Below the pieces are notes generated by a model that was given only the letters and a program-made list of their open reading frames with translations, was not told the origin of the DNA and ran no database searches. A stretch of 64,000 nt of DNA, taken from positions 1,736,001-1,800,000 of the forward strand of contig JAQSEB010000034.1 in the NCBI GenBank assembly GCA_030063045.1. Reading direction: 5' to 3'. Shown here one piece after another: positions 34,801-45,505 of the stretch. Source of the stretch: Pratylenchus scribneri. Its lineage: Eukaryota; Nematoda; Chromadorea; Rhabditida; Pratylenchidae. A program made the translations under genes and the position numbers. Positions within the stretch are counted from its first letter, which is position 1. Each line of letters starts with the position of its first letter.

Positions 34801-36685
34801 AATGCTTGGACGCAAACGGTGGTGGCATGCCCAATTGGTGAAGTGTAAATTGGGGGAGGCAAATCCGAAAGCATTTCATTGCCTTAAATTAAATCAAATA
34901 AAATTTTGGTGGAATTATAATTATAAAATGCATTTATCTTTGTGAGGAATAATTTGGTTTTGAATTTTCTAAATTATTTTTTTTGTACTCTAATTTGCAA
35001 GGAATGTCCCCATCCCCAGTTACCTTCACAAGTTCGAATTGTTGGTGGGGGTATTTCTGACGAACTGACTGCATTCGGTTCAATCACCGGGGCAATTGCC
35101 TGCGTTTCCAGTTGGCTGAGTGGAGGAATATTTGGGCCCGGTCCTTGACCGAATTGTGGAAGCCAATTGTCGAGTGCCCGGCGAAGGGAGGTGAGTGGAT
35201 GATAGAGACGAGCACTTTTGCTTCTTTCCACCACCTTTACGACCTCTTCTGAAACTGTTGATTCCAGGACCGCGTTCTGATCTGATTGGAATTTTAAAGT
35301 AAATTTTTAGAAAAAATTGGACCACCTTCTTCTACTTTTGGCGCATCCAAATCTGCTTGAACCCAATCGGAGAGAGTGAAGAGCTGAAATGCACAAAAAT
35401 TAGTAATTGAAAAATCGAATTCATCCCAAAATCTTTAATAAACTCAAAATTCATACCCACCCTAAATCTCTATACTAATGATGGGAATGATGATGAAGAT
35501 GATCCATCAGCTTCATCTCTCCTTCTTCCCTTCAATCCCGTATCTCTAGAGATTTTTGGCTTTTGGGTGCAGTATTTCGGCTTTACTCTTAAAATCGGCT
35601 AAAATTTACCGGAATATAATTTGCTTCATATTTGCAATTTGGATTCAAAAGGAGTCCGGAAGTTTCATTTTTGATGGCCACCGACCGCCCCATGAAGGGT
35701 CCCATGAAAATTCGTTTTGGGTCATAGTCGTTTGCGTGCAAATTGTCCCAAATCATTGGTTTCCTTCGGAGCACATTTGAAACCCGTTGGAGATGTTCGA
35801 CGGTGAGAAGCCGTGAAACGACACGAGGACCTTAATTGAATACAAAATTAATTTCATATTTTTCCAAACCTGTCCAAAGAATGTGAATGTCCGGATGAAG
35901 TTTTGAGCCAAGCAATGAAAGATATTCAGATTCATTCAAATTTGGTACACTGCAAGATTCACAATATTCTATGAGAATATTGGTTTAAATTATGTTGGAA
36001 ATTATTGGAATTTACCTGTTGGACAAAAGAAAAATAATGGCGAATCCATTAATTCATAGACTGAATTGGCAACGGTTAACTGCAAATTAAATTTAAAATT
36101 AAGAGATTTAAATAAAATTAACTTGGGCAAGTGAAAATGAGGAAAATTGCTTCCGATCCATTTCATTCATTTTCGTTTCGATGTCATCAAAAAGGAGGGA
36201 AAAGGCAGAGCAACCAAGTGAACGAACCTAATCAAATTATGGTTGGATATTTATATTAATAATTTGAAAGCAAAATAAACCTGAGTTAATTTATCTTGAA
36301 TGGCCTTAATTTCTTTGCTGCTTGAGTAAACAATGTCAATACCCGGAGAAAGTGCATATACAAAAGTGATTCCATTTTCATTTGCTGTTTTGATTAAGGA
36401 CTCAAGAAGTGCTTAAAAAATTTTATTTTAATCGAAGTTGACTATTAAAAAAACCCGTCTCCTCGGCTGTGTACAACAACCTCCACTCGGCTCGATGTTT
36501 CAAATCATCTTTGGGCGCGTACAAATATGTGTTCATCCCAAATTTTCGAAGGAGAGAAAAGAGATGCTTCCTTTGTTCATTGGTCCAGGGCCTTCCATAA
36601 AAACCTTAAATTTTCGATAATTTTTTTTTGCATATTTTAATTAATTTTAAATAATACCTTCTACAACACCGCTGATGTAGGTCAT
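31836..36685 (-). CDS. oga-1: Protein O-GlcNAcase (GH84)
   Basis: Removes O-linked N-acetylglucosamine from Ser/Thr of nuclear and cytosolic proteins. The start [16 protein letters not shown] begins almost at the catalytic domain, without the N-terminal extension of human OGA. Conserved blocks follow: [32 protein letters not shown] with the catalytic Asp pair at about residues 117-118, [32 protein letters not shown] and [14 protein letters not shown] Ser/Pro/Thr-rich linker follows, then the stalk domain ([40 protein letters not shown]). The C-terminal part corresponds to the HAT-like region and ends FTIMGHTL. Many short introns; two carry SINE-like copies and one a family C repeat. Confidence 0.96.
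32030..32240. repeat. Repeat family C copy
   Basis: Core AAACCAAATTGGTTTAAATC followed by GTTTAATATGCC, in an oga-1 intron. Confidence 0.6.
32900..33050 (+). repeat. SINE-like repeat copy
   Basis: TTTAGGTCTCAGGTTCGAAT, CTCCGAGGACAATAATTTTT and a CTTTTATGCATTTTTAAAC tail. In an oga-1 intron. Confidence 0.65.
34075..34190 (+). repeat. SINE-like repeat copy
   Basis: TTTAGGTCTCGGGTTCGAAA, then CTTTGAGGAGAGTATTTTTC. In an oga-1 intron, preceded by a weak box A-like GGCTCAGAGGTTGA. Confidence 0.6.
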
Positions 36686-37481
36686 TGATTAAATATTAAT
36701 TCTATTACTTTTAATTTTTTTTCTGGAATAAAATTGATGTGAATCGGTGAAATTTTGAGGAAGAAATTAAATGAAATGTTGGGAAAAATGGAAGAATATT
36801 GCAAGATCAATTAAACCATGTCTGGTTTTTAAATTCATTAAATGAAGTTCTGGTGATACTAGTTTTAAGCGTTTCCTAATATGCAAATTTTTCATGGTCA
36901 AGATTCGAGTCGATTCCGAATTATTAGCAGGAAGAGGAGGTTTTAAAGCTTTTATAAAGCTGTGATTTATTTAACAATTCACTCGTTCGTCGGTGAAAAT
37001 TGTTGCAATCGAAAAACTTAATCATATTTATTTACCAAATAAAGGTAATTTGAGAGATGGGGATTGGAGAAGGATGCAAAATTGCATCATGGGAAAAATT
37101 TATCAATTAGTATTATCTAATTAACACAAGAAACCCCTAATAAAAAAAACTCAACAAAATCAAATCAAATCGAAATATTCATAAGCGAAAAAACACTTAT
37201 AAATGCAATAAAAATGTTCAAATATTATATGACAATTTATTCAGAAACAATGAATTACAACAATATTATTATACAACATTACAATATGAATAAAGGGGGA
37301 TTATGCAGCATATTCAGAAACAATATAGAATGGGTGACAATGGTGGGATAAGACGACAATATGTGATAGCAAGGAATGAATTGGGGTTACAATATGATGA
37401 CGGGGGAAAGGGGAGGAATTGATAGTCGTATTCATCTATTTCGGCGCTTCTTCTTTGTTGTTCTTCAGCGGCAGGCCTTGT
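36686..37481. other. Intergenic region upstream of oga-1
   Basis: Holds the oga-1 promoter and the 3' UTR of the next gene, whose probable poly(A) signal AATAAA (minus strand) is near 37231-37240. Nothing else stands out. Confidence 0.45.
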
Positions 37482-38445
37482 TCACTTGCCCAGGTAGACA
37501 CTTGCAGCCGAGCCACCGCCGCCGGGTTGAGCGCCCATGTAGACCGATTGATTGCCGGCAGCAGCAGGTGATGGACGTGATGGTGCAGCAGCTGGTCCTC
37601 CGGCCGGTTGTCTTGCTTGTTGATCGCCCATGTAGTAGGAATCAGTTCCGGTGCCCAATTGTCCTGGTTGTTGAGGTCCTGAAAAAACATTCAAAATTAA
37701 ATTGTCTTAATTAACAACCCTCCCAAATTCTTTAACCTGCTGATGGAGCGACCACTGCAGTTGCTGTCCCGTTTGGCGTGTTGTTGACCATTGCTGTGGA
37801 AGTGCCGATGCCGAGCGGTGTGACCATTGCCGTGGTAGTGCCGGGAGTTGTGACCATTGCCGTGCTAGTGCCGAGCGGTAGATTGCCAATGCAGGTTTGG
37901 GTGGCTGAAAAAGTAGGGGCGATTTAAAATTGAATTTTTGGAAAATAATTTTAAACTCACATGGTGGTTGATTGAACATTGCCGTGGAAGTGCCGGGCGC
38001 TGCAACCATTGCTGTCGATGTTCCAAGCGGTTGAGCGTTGTTGTTGACCATTGCTGTCGATGTTCCAAGCGGTTGATTGACCATTGCTGTCGATGTTCCA
38101 AGCGGTTGCGGTTGATTGCCAATGCAGGTCAAGGTTCCGGTGGGCACTGCTCCTTGTTTTGGCACTGCTGCAACTGAAAAAGCATAAAATTAAACTAAGA
38201 AAATCAATAAATAAAAATTACCAACCTGAATTTGGTCCGGGCATGTAGACTGATACTCCTCCAGGTGTTGCTCCGGGTGTTGTTGCGCCAATGTAGACTG
38301 ATGTTGCTCCTACAGTTGGTCTTGATGCTGGTGCTGGCCCTGTTGTCGGTTTTGTTTGTCCAGTTGCTGGTTGAATGTAGACAGATGCTTGCCCGGACGC
38401 TGGTGAAGTTGGCCCCGATCCTATGTAGGTGCTTTGTTGCGACAT
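37482..38445 (-). CDS. Low-complexity repetitive protein with LGTSTAMV and SVYxG repeats
   Basis: Four exons join in phase to about 250 residues, MSQQSTYIGSG to ASVYLGK. Two motif sets alternate in a Pro/Gly/Ala/Thr background: [ST]xY[IML]G (STYIG, SVYIG, SYYMG, SVYMG, SVYLG) near both ends, and about eight to ten copies of GTSTAMV or a close variant in the middle. No signal peptide, membrane helix or known domain. Some nematode sperm proteins (SSQ type) are Gly/Ser/Pro-rich with short Tyr-Gly motifs, a weak resemblance I cannot test. It is divergent from the gene at 38754 and has its own TATA box. Confidence 0.65.
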
Positions 38446-38753
38446 GTCCTCGAGAGCGTTGTTTGGTGATGTGCTGCTGTGTTGATTGCTTTGTTCGTCG
38501 TTGTCGGTTGGAGTGATGCGAATCCTGTGAAAATCGATTGCTTTTATATGATTTCGAGCCTATGATGAATATCATAGGGTTCGATACTGGTTATTTTCTG
38601 TATTATACGGTATAGCTTGGTTACAGTAAATTTATAATATAAAGCTAAAATAAGGCTATCGATCAACTATAAAAGGATGACGGTTGAACCAACAAACCAC
38701 ATCAACCACCAGCAGCCAATCCAAACGACTCTTCACTCGGACAAGCAGCAACA
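38446..38753. promoter_or_regulatory. Compact divergent promoter with two TATA boxes and a palindrome
   Basis: About 300 bp separate two divergent ATGs. A TATA box for the minus-strand gene lies at 38541-38550 (ATATAAAAGC on that strand) and one for the plus-strand gene at 38668-38676 (TATAAAAGG). Between them, 38559-38578 is a perfect inverted repeat with arms CCTATGAT and ATCATAGG around GAAT. Confidence 0.6.
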
Positions 38754-39449
38754 ATGATGAGGATGACACTGCGCAGCGGGACAATCAATGCTCGTCAACC
38801 AGCGGCACAACCGGCTCGTCAACCAGCGGCACAACCGGCTCGTCAACCAGCGGCACAACCGGCTCGTCAACCAGCGGCACAACCGGCTCGTCAACCAGCG
38901 GCACAACCGACTCGTCAACCAGCGGCACAACCGGCTCGTCAACCAGCGGCACAACCGGCTCGTCAACCAGTGGCACAACCGGCTCCTCAACCAGTGGCAC
39001 AACCGGCTCGTCAACCAGCGGAACAATCGGCTCGTCAACCAGCGGAACAATCGGCTCGTCAACCAGCGGCACAACCGGCTCGTCAACCATCTATCGCAAG
39101 GTAAGGTTTATTTTTTTCCTGAATAATTTAATCTAATGTATTCCCCATTCAATTCAGTGTTCACCAGCCAATGATGTGCCAGACATGCGGTCAACAGATG
39201 CCAAATCCAGCGCAACAACCACCGGTTCGGATCGTAGCAGGAACAACAACAGCAAAGGATGCCGCCAACAACCAAGGAGCCGATCAACGCCGAGGACGTG
39301 GACCTGCCCGACGCCCCAATGATGCAGCCAACAACCAAGGAGCCGATCAACGCCGAGGACGTGGACCTGCCCGACGCCCCAATGATGCAGCCAACAACCA
39401 AGGAGCCGATCAACGCCGAGGCCGTGGACCTGCCCGAAGCCGCCGATGA
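38754..39449 (+). CDS. Basic repetitive protein: RQPAAQPA repeats, CxxC and RG-rich repeats
   Basis: Two exons (38754-39100 and 39158-39449), about 212 residues. The start is the first ATG downstream of the TATA box (MMRMTLRSG). Exon 1 holds about twelve copies of an 8-residue repeat (RQPAAQPA) coded by a 24-bp minisatellite. Exon 2 has a small CxxC (MMCQTCGQQM), then nearly three copies of a 20-residue repeat (AANNQGADQRRGRGPARRPN). The protein is strongly basic with no acidic stretch, so nucleic-acid binding is possible (RGG-like or protamine-like), but that is inference. Two other frames stay open through parts of the repeats, so the frame choice rests on the ATG, TATA box and splice phase. 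Confidence 0.6.
38790..39090. repeat. 24-bp coding minisatellite
   Basis: About twelve units of CTCGTCAACCAGCGGCACAA plus CCGG. The unit is a multiple of three, so the frame is kept. Confidence 0.9.
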
Positions 39450-39450
39450 A
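39260..39450. repeat. 60-bp coding tandem repeat
   Basis: Nearly three units, each beginning CAACCAAGGAGCCGATCAAC; the third has several changes. Confidence 0.85.
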
Positions 39451-40105
39451 GAACAACCGCCAACGAAGAAGAATGAGAGGTGCAATGTTGAGATGAATGT
39501 GATCTACCCCCCACTCATTTCCCCCCTATAATTGTTCACCCATATTCCTCAATTCACACATCATTTGTTGTTGTTTTTGCCCCTAATCGATCTGTATTTG
39601 TTGTTGTGCATAATTCACATACATATATTTGTATTTCTTCTTCTCTATATTCAATTGTTCATTGTCATATTCGTTTCTTGAATAAAATTGTTGAATAAAA
39701 TTGTGATATATTTTGTGTACATTTTGGTTTTTTGGTCTAGAAAAATTTCAAATCTTAAGGTTTTTGAGTGAATTTTAATTACTTAAGGTTTTTTCGGTCT
39801 CCATAATGTCGTCTCCATTCAATTTATCCTTTCCAAAAATGTGTAATTTACACTAAAATTAAAGCTGCTGATAATGTTGTGTTGTGTGTAATTAAAATGC
39901 AAATGAATTGTATTCAAAGGCAGCAATATTTCAAAATGATTAATTAATGAAAAAGGACAAAGCACAAATAAAAGTATAATAGATGTGGGTGGATTTTAAG
40001 TAGGTTGGAAAGGAGGCACTACAAATAAAGTTTGGGTCAAATTTGTGAAAATTGTGAGAAGATCGTCTGTTCTGGTTATTGCCATTCATCTCGGCTTCTT
40101 CTTCC
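39450..40105. other. Convergent 3' region of the basic repeat gene and unc-78
   Basis: 656 bp of 3' UTR and spacer. GAATAAAATTG near 39680 is a likely poly(A) signal for the plus-strand gene. No other feature seen. Confidence 0.45.
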
Positions 40106-43100
40106 TTATTGTAATTTAATTGTCCACAATCGCACATTGGCATCCTGTCCAACACTGATCAACCGGTTGTCTCCGAGCCAGCCGACGCCATTTATTGCAC
40201 TCATTTGGTGGGCACCTCTGATCACCTGTTGAATTGTGGTGTATAAAAAAATGCAAATGAATTTTAAAAAAAAAGATAATTGATCAGCTGACTTGGTTTG
40301 GAAATTGAGAATATTACTGAAATCACAATCAATAAATTGAAAGACTTAACTTTTAATTAAAACATTTTATTACCAATGAATAAATATTCCTTATCCCAAA
40401 TAATATTCTCAATTCTATTACTCACGACTGGATGTTCGCCACTTTGTTCCGTGTCCCAAACCATAATGTTAGTGTCCAACGAGCCGGTTGCAACATATCG
40501 GCTGAAAATAGAAAAATAAAAAAGATTGCAGTTAATTTGTCACTAAGGCCACTAAACTTGGCCAAATTGAGCTCTTTCAATTAGATTTGTAGGTAAATTA
40601 AATTAGATTTTATAAGCTAATGCTACTTAATATTTTCTCTAAAAAAATGAAGAAAAAACTAACCTATTGTTTGACCAAGCACAACAATTGATTCGGGCTG
40701 TGTGGAAGGACCAGGATTTTTCAGAGGCAATTTTGAAATCCTCTTTCACATTGTATGGCACAACCTTAAAAATAGATTGAAATTATTTAAAAATAATTTG
40801 ATTACTTTTTTGCCAATGTCCGTGGCCACCAAATACTTTCCATTTGGACTGAAACTAACTGAGGTGATGGCACCACTAAAAATAAAATTAATTAAAATGT
40901 GATGAAACATTTAATTTACCCTTGTTGCAATGCTTTCTTTTCGTTCAATGCACCATTGTCCTTGAGTTCATAGATGTGGACCTTGGCATCCTAAATAAAA
41001 ATAAATATTTATAGGAAAATATGCCAAAAAAGTTTACAGGTTTATTATTCCTATATTTACAAACCAATTATAACTAATTGGATATAGCTGGTCAAGACGC
41101 ATCGCATTGAATGGTATATAATTTGTTACGGTTTGGTCAACAATTAAAAGGTATTAAACGGTTTAAACCAATTTTGGTTTAAAACTAAGTTAGAATTGGT
41201 TAAACCCAAGCCAAAATATCATCGAATGATGCATTTTTGACTAAATCAATCGATCGGGTATGAGGTTTTATGGTTCTAGGATAAACCATAAACCAGCGGT
41301 TTTTTTTATTCGTCAATTAATTTAAATTTTGTATTATTTAAAATTAAATTAGAATACATTTCCTCCGACCGCAATCAGTCCACCATCCGGATGCATGGCC
41401 ACCGATGTGCCTTCAAATTTGATATCATGACTGGCCAATTGCTTTTTGTCAGCGAAAATCACAATGGAACGATGACAGGCCACAACCACCAATTTCCCAT
41501 CACTTTTACAGTCCAGGCCACGCGGTTGAGAGGATAATTTGTGCGAAATTGGTTGGGCATTGTCTATAAAGAATTAATTTTTGATTAAAATTTTGAAACC
41601 ACTGACCAACAACAGCCAAAGCATTGTCCGTGAATGCAATCGTATCGTCCCATCCTGTAAATTTAAATAATAAATAAAGTCTAAAATGTGGTAATTTACC
41701 CAAAGAAACGAGCATTCCATTTTGGGTCAATTTCAAACCGGATACTTGAGATTTGTGAATTGTTGGGGTCAGTCGTTCAGAGGAACCGTCAGAAACCTTC
41801 CATCGTGCTGTAAAAAAAAATAAAATAAAAATTCGAGATTTAATTAAAGAATATTTCGAGCTACAAATTTATTTATTTTTTCGATTTTTCATATATCCAA
41901 TGTATAGGACAAGGAGAAAGTTGAAATCTTAGCTACAAAATTATATATGGTTTATGGAGTAAATTTCTAAAACATAGGGGCTATGGAAGCCGGCAAAAAT
42001 TTCGATTTTACCTTCTGATTTTTTTTGTCCTATCTGGGAAGAAGGTTGGATTTGTATATGAGGTCGAAAGTTCGAATCCCACCAAGGTCCAATGATTTTT
42101 TCAGGTGAAGAAAAGTGGGAAAAATGTTTTTAAATGTGCTCAAATGCCAAAAATTATTGATTAAAATTTAAATTAAAAATTTCCACATACTAATATTCCC
42201 TTCAAAATCGGCGGTGAATGCCAGATCCTTGTTTTGGCTGAGTGCCAGGGCAGTGATCGATTTGTTGTGTCCTTTGAGCACCCGGCTTACGGAATTTGTC
42301 TCCGGGTCGACGTAGTTGATGAAACCGGACAACGAGCAGGAAATGATTACATCCTTGAGCCAAACAACGCCCAGCTGTTGGTCCTCAATTGTGGAGCCGA
42401 ATGTGACGGTTCTGAAAAATTTAAATTCAATTATTTCTGTTTGGATAAATGCATGGAAATTAGTATTTTTCTTGTAATTTTTAATGGATTTTAGAGTGTA
42501 TAAAAATGCGTATAAATGAAAACCAAGTCAGAAAAAAATAACTAAGTCCAAGCGGATTCGAACCCGCGACCTAAATTTTGCAAAAGTTTAAGGTCTCCTC
42601 CTAATAAGGTTGAAAATTTACGAATTTCATAAATTTTAAACTCCAACTTACGAAATCAATTTACGGTCTGGCACATTCCAAATTTTCAGTGTTTTATCGC
42701 CCGAAGCCGTCACCAATCGATTCCCATCCGAATTCCATGAAAGTGCAAAAACTCCGCCGCCGTGTGCTGCCGCCTCTTTGCATGACGAATCGACCAATTC
42801 GCCGACTTTTTCGCCCTCTTGACCACCGAATAAAATAACCTGCACTTTAATTTCATTTAAATTTTGTACACTAAAATCAATTGAATACCCGTCCATCGGA
42901 ACCGGCACTTGCAAAAATCGATCCATCCTTGTTGTAACGGACACATTGCACAAATCTGGTGTGTTCGTGGAAAAGCTGAAAAATGAATTAAATTATTGGA
43001 TTTATTAAAAAAGAATTATATTTAATTATTTTAAAAAAAAAATAAAAAATGCCGAAATATGGTTTAAGGAGGTTCTATCCTACATTTACAAACCACATGC

Positions 43101-44372
43101 CTAATTGGATTAAAACGATTTAAACCAAAATTGTTTTGGTTCAAAACTGATTTAGAATTGGTTAAACCTGTTTTGACGGGATCGATCGATTGAATAAGTT
43201 TTATGAGTTTAAGATGAACTACTAAACCGCTAACATTTTTTCGCCATTTTCAGTGGTTTTTCGACAAATTAAATATTTCTATAAAAAATACCGTTTTAAA
43301 CTTGAATGGCGGTCCTTCGAAAATGGCCACTGTGTTATCCTCACAACCGCTCACCAATCTGTAAGGACGGGTCCATCGAAAATCAATACTCTAAAAATGT
43401 AAAAATAAATTATTAAAAATTATTTTTCCAATTTATTTACAGTCATTGTTTTGCTCTGTCCCGACAAATTTCCATTGCTGGTGCCAGTGTCAAAGAGGAA
43501 AACATGGCCAAACCTGAAAATTAGTTAAATTAAAAGTCAAAAAATTTTCGTTTGAAACCTTTCTCTTCCTTCACCGACCACCGCCATCCGTTTGCTATCC
43601 TCTGACCAGGCAATGTCCCGTATCGGTCCATTTATTATTCCATATTCTGCTTTCAAAATATGCGTCTAAAGTGGGCAAAATATTGTCTCGGATTTTAAGG
43701 TTTAACTTACAGATTGAGTCGTGTCCCAAATGCGGACTTTTCCCGATTGATCACCGCTGGCAATGTAAAATCCCGAAGGGGAATATTTGGCCACTTGCGT
43801 TAAATGGGCATGTTCAGTGTACACATCGCAGTCAGCAATTTGCTAAAAATCATTAAATTAATTGGCTATTTAGGGGATATTTAATTTGCGTAAAAGATTT
43901 AAAGGTTCAGTGATACTGATTATCCTAAATCCAAACTTTATACTCATCAATTGATAGATCTTATCAAGGCGCATAATTTGATTATGTTTTGGCAATGGGT
44001 TTAACCAATTCTAATTTAGTTTTGAACCATTAAACTAAAGTTGGTTTTAAACCGTTTAACACCCATTAATTTTCACCAAACCATAACAAATTATATACCA
44101 TTCAATGCATCTTGACCAGTTCTATACAATTTTAGATATATTGTTTGCCAATTTAATTAAATATATGGGTGTTAAATTTACCTTCTCATCCCGAATAAAA
44201 ACACTGTTTCCGCTGCAATATAAAAATTTTCTTCCATCTGGACTGGCGGAGAGCATGACGGGCAATCCTCGGGTCGTCCTTGGCAGCGATGCAAATGTAC
44301 ATTCTTGAAAATAAAATCAATGATTCGATTTAAAATATGTTTTTTACCTTTTTTAAAATCTTCATCCGCCAT
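40106..44372 (-). CDS. unc-78: Actin-interacting protein 1 (WDR1/AIP1)
   Basis: Speeds disassembly of cofilin-bound actin filaments; in C. elegans it is needed for ordered muscle thin filaments. The protein starts [20 protein letters not shown] and ends VRLWTIKLQ, about 600 residues, matching UNC-78 along its length. Blocks include [141 protein letters not shown] and [14 protein letters not shown]. These are the WD repeats of the family's two seven-bladed propellers. Most introns are short; four longer ones hold repeats of families C and SINE-like. Confidence 0.97.
41040..41300. repeat. Repeat family C copy (well preserved)
   Basis: Core ACGGTTTAAACCAATTTTGG within a unit running from AACTAATTGGATATAGCTGG to ATGGTTCTAGGATAAACC. 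In an unc-78 intron. Confidence 0.65.
42000..42140 (+). repeat. SINE-like repeat copy (divergent)
   Basis: GAGGTCGAAAGTTCGAATCC followed by ATTTTTTCAGG; shares GAGGTCGAAAGTTCG with the copy at 1330-1440. In an unc-78 intron. Confidence 0.5.
42480..42610 (-). repeat. SINE-like repeat copy
   Basis: GCGGATTCGAACCCGCGACC followed by TAAATTTTGCAAAA, inverted orientation. In an unc-78 intron. Confidence 0.6.
43060..43240. repeat. Repeat family C copy
   Basis: AACGATTTAAACCAAAATTG followed by TTTTGGTTCAAAACTG. In an unc-78 intron. Confidence 0.55.
43905..44130. repeat. Repeat family C copy
   Basis: Inverse orientation to the 41-kb copy: GTTTTGAACCATTAAACTAA, then TTTTAAACCGTTTAACACCC and CCATTCAATGCATCTTGACC. 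In the second unc-78 intron. Confidence 0.6.
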
Positions 44373-45505
44373 CACACTTTTTAAAATTTAATTTATAAAT
44401 CTAAAATTGAAAAAAATCAATTTTTCTAATGATAAATTTGGTTAAGAATCTCATTTAATTTCATGGATTTTCTCGGTTAAATTTTGTGTGATCAAAAGAC
44501 AAATGACTCCTCTTCCCCATTGTGAATCATTCAAGTTTCTTCACTCGGTCCATTCGACCAAAAGTCTTCCGCCCACCCACCACACCTATGAGCTTTTTTT
44601 TTTGCTCTTTTTGAAAGACGGAAGCAACAAATCTCCTCTTTTCACATTTGGTTATTCTTTGATACTTTTTAATAAAATAGATAAGAACAATGTCCCCTCC
44701 TTCAAAGAAAGGTTAAAAAATTAATAAAATTACAAATTTCTTTTGAATATTTATCCAAATGTATGCGATTATTTTGAGGGAAAAAAAATAATTGTATTCG
44801 CTTGATCATCTCATCATTATCATCGTTGATTTCTTGTTTGGATTTATTCTTCAGGTCATCGAAGAGGCTATAAGATATATTGGAAGCCGATGTTTCATCA
44901 TTCTCAAAAAAACAATTTGAATTGAATGGATTAATTTTGTGTGGTCATTGTGATGGGAAGCTCTCATGAAACATTTGGAGCTTTTAAATGGTATATTTGA
45001 ATCATCAGAGAGGGAAAAACAATTCGAAATTAGATGGGAATGAGCCAGAATCAAATCGAAATATAATTCATTAATATTTCTGATCATGCTCAAAATGTGG
45101 AACAAAGGATTATGGGGTGGGAGAATGGATGGCTGGAGCACACAATTGGAACAAATTTTTGACTGCGCTCAGCGATATATTTGATAATATAAGGAAAAAA
45201 AGAGGTTTTATGGATTGATACAATTTTTATTTATTTGTTGTGAAAAAACATTTAATTTGAAGAGAGAAAAAACAGAATGATTTAAAAGATGAAGAAAAAT
45301 GGTTGGAAAAAGCAACAAATTTTGATGATGGTTTTTCTTTAGAATAAGAGAAGAGAAAATGTTTGGAAAAAAGATTAAATTCAAAGGGCGACAAATAAAT
45401 GTGTCGGATTGATGAGGAATACATATGTCGATCGGGTGGCAAACACAAAAAATTGGGGAATTTCGCATTAAATCTTTATCATCATTTTTCGATCAGTTCA
45501 ATTCT
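44373..45505. other. Intergenic region upstream of unc-78
   Basis: 1.1 kb with the unc-78 promoter and the 3' UTR of the acidic protein gene. AT-rich, with several frames of 60-95 codons that show no domain, start context or exon partners. I see nothing else. Confidence 0.45.

Noticed and set aside
31151..36685. OGA and EMRE as one fused gene
   Set aside because: The OGA frame has a clear stop at 31836 and EMRE has its own ATG and targeting-like N-terminus.
38733..39090. Minus-strand repeat frames opposite the basic gene
   Set aside because: Repeat shadows; no promoter or exon partner on that strand.
38684..39136. Ser/Thr/Gly repeat frame (STSGTTG) as the real protein
   Set aside because: It has no ATG: the apparent start is TTG just after an in-frame stop. 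The basic frame starts at the first ATG after the TATA box and splices into a longer exon 2.
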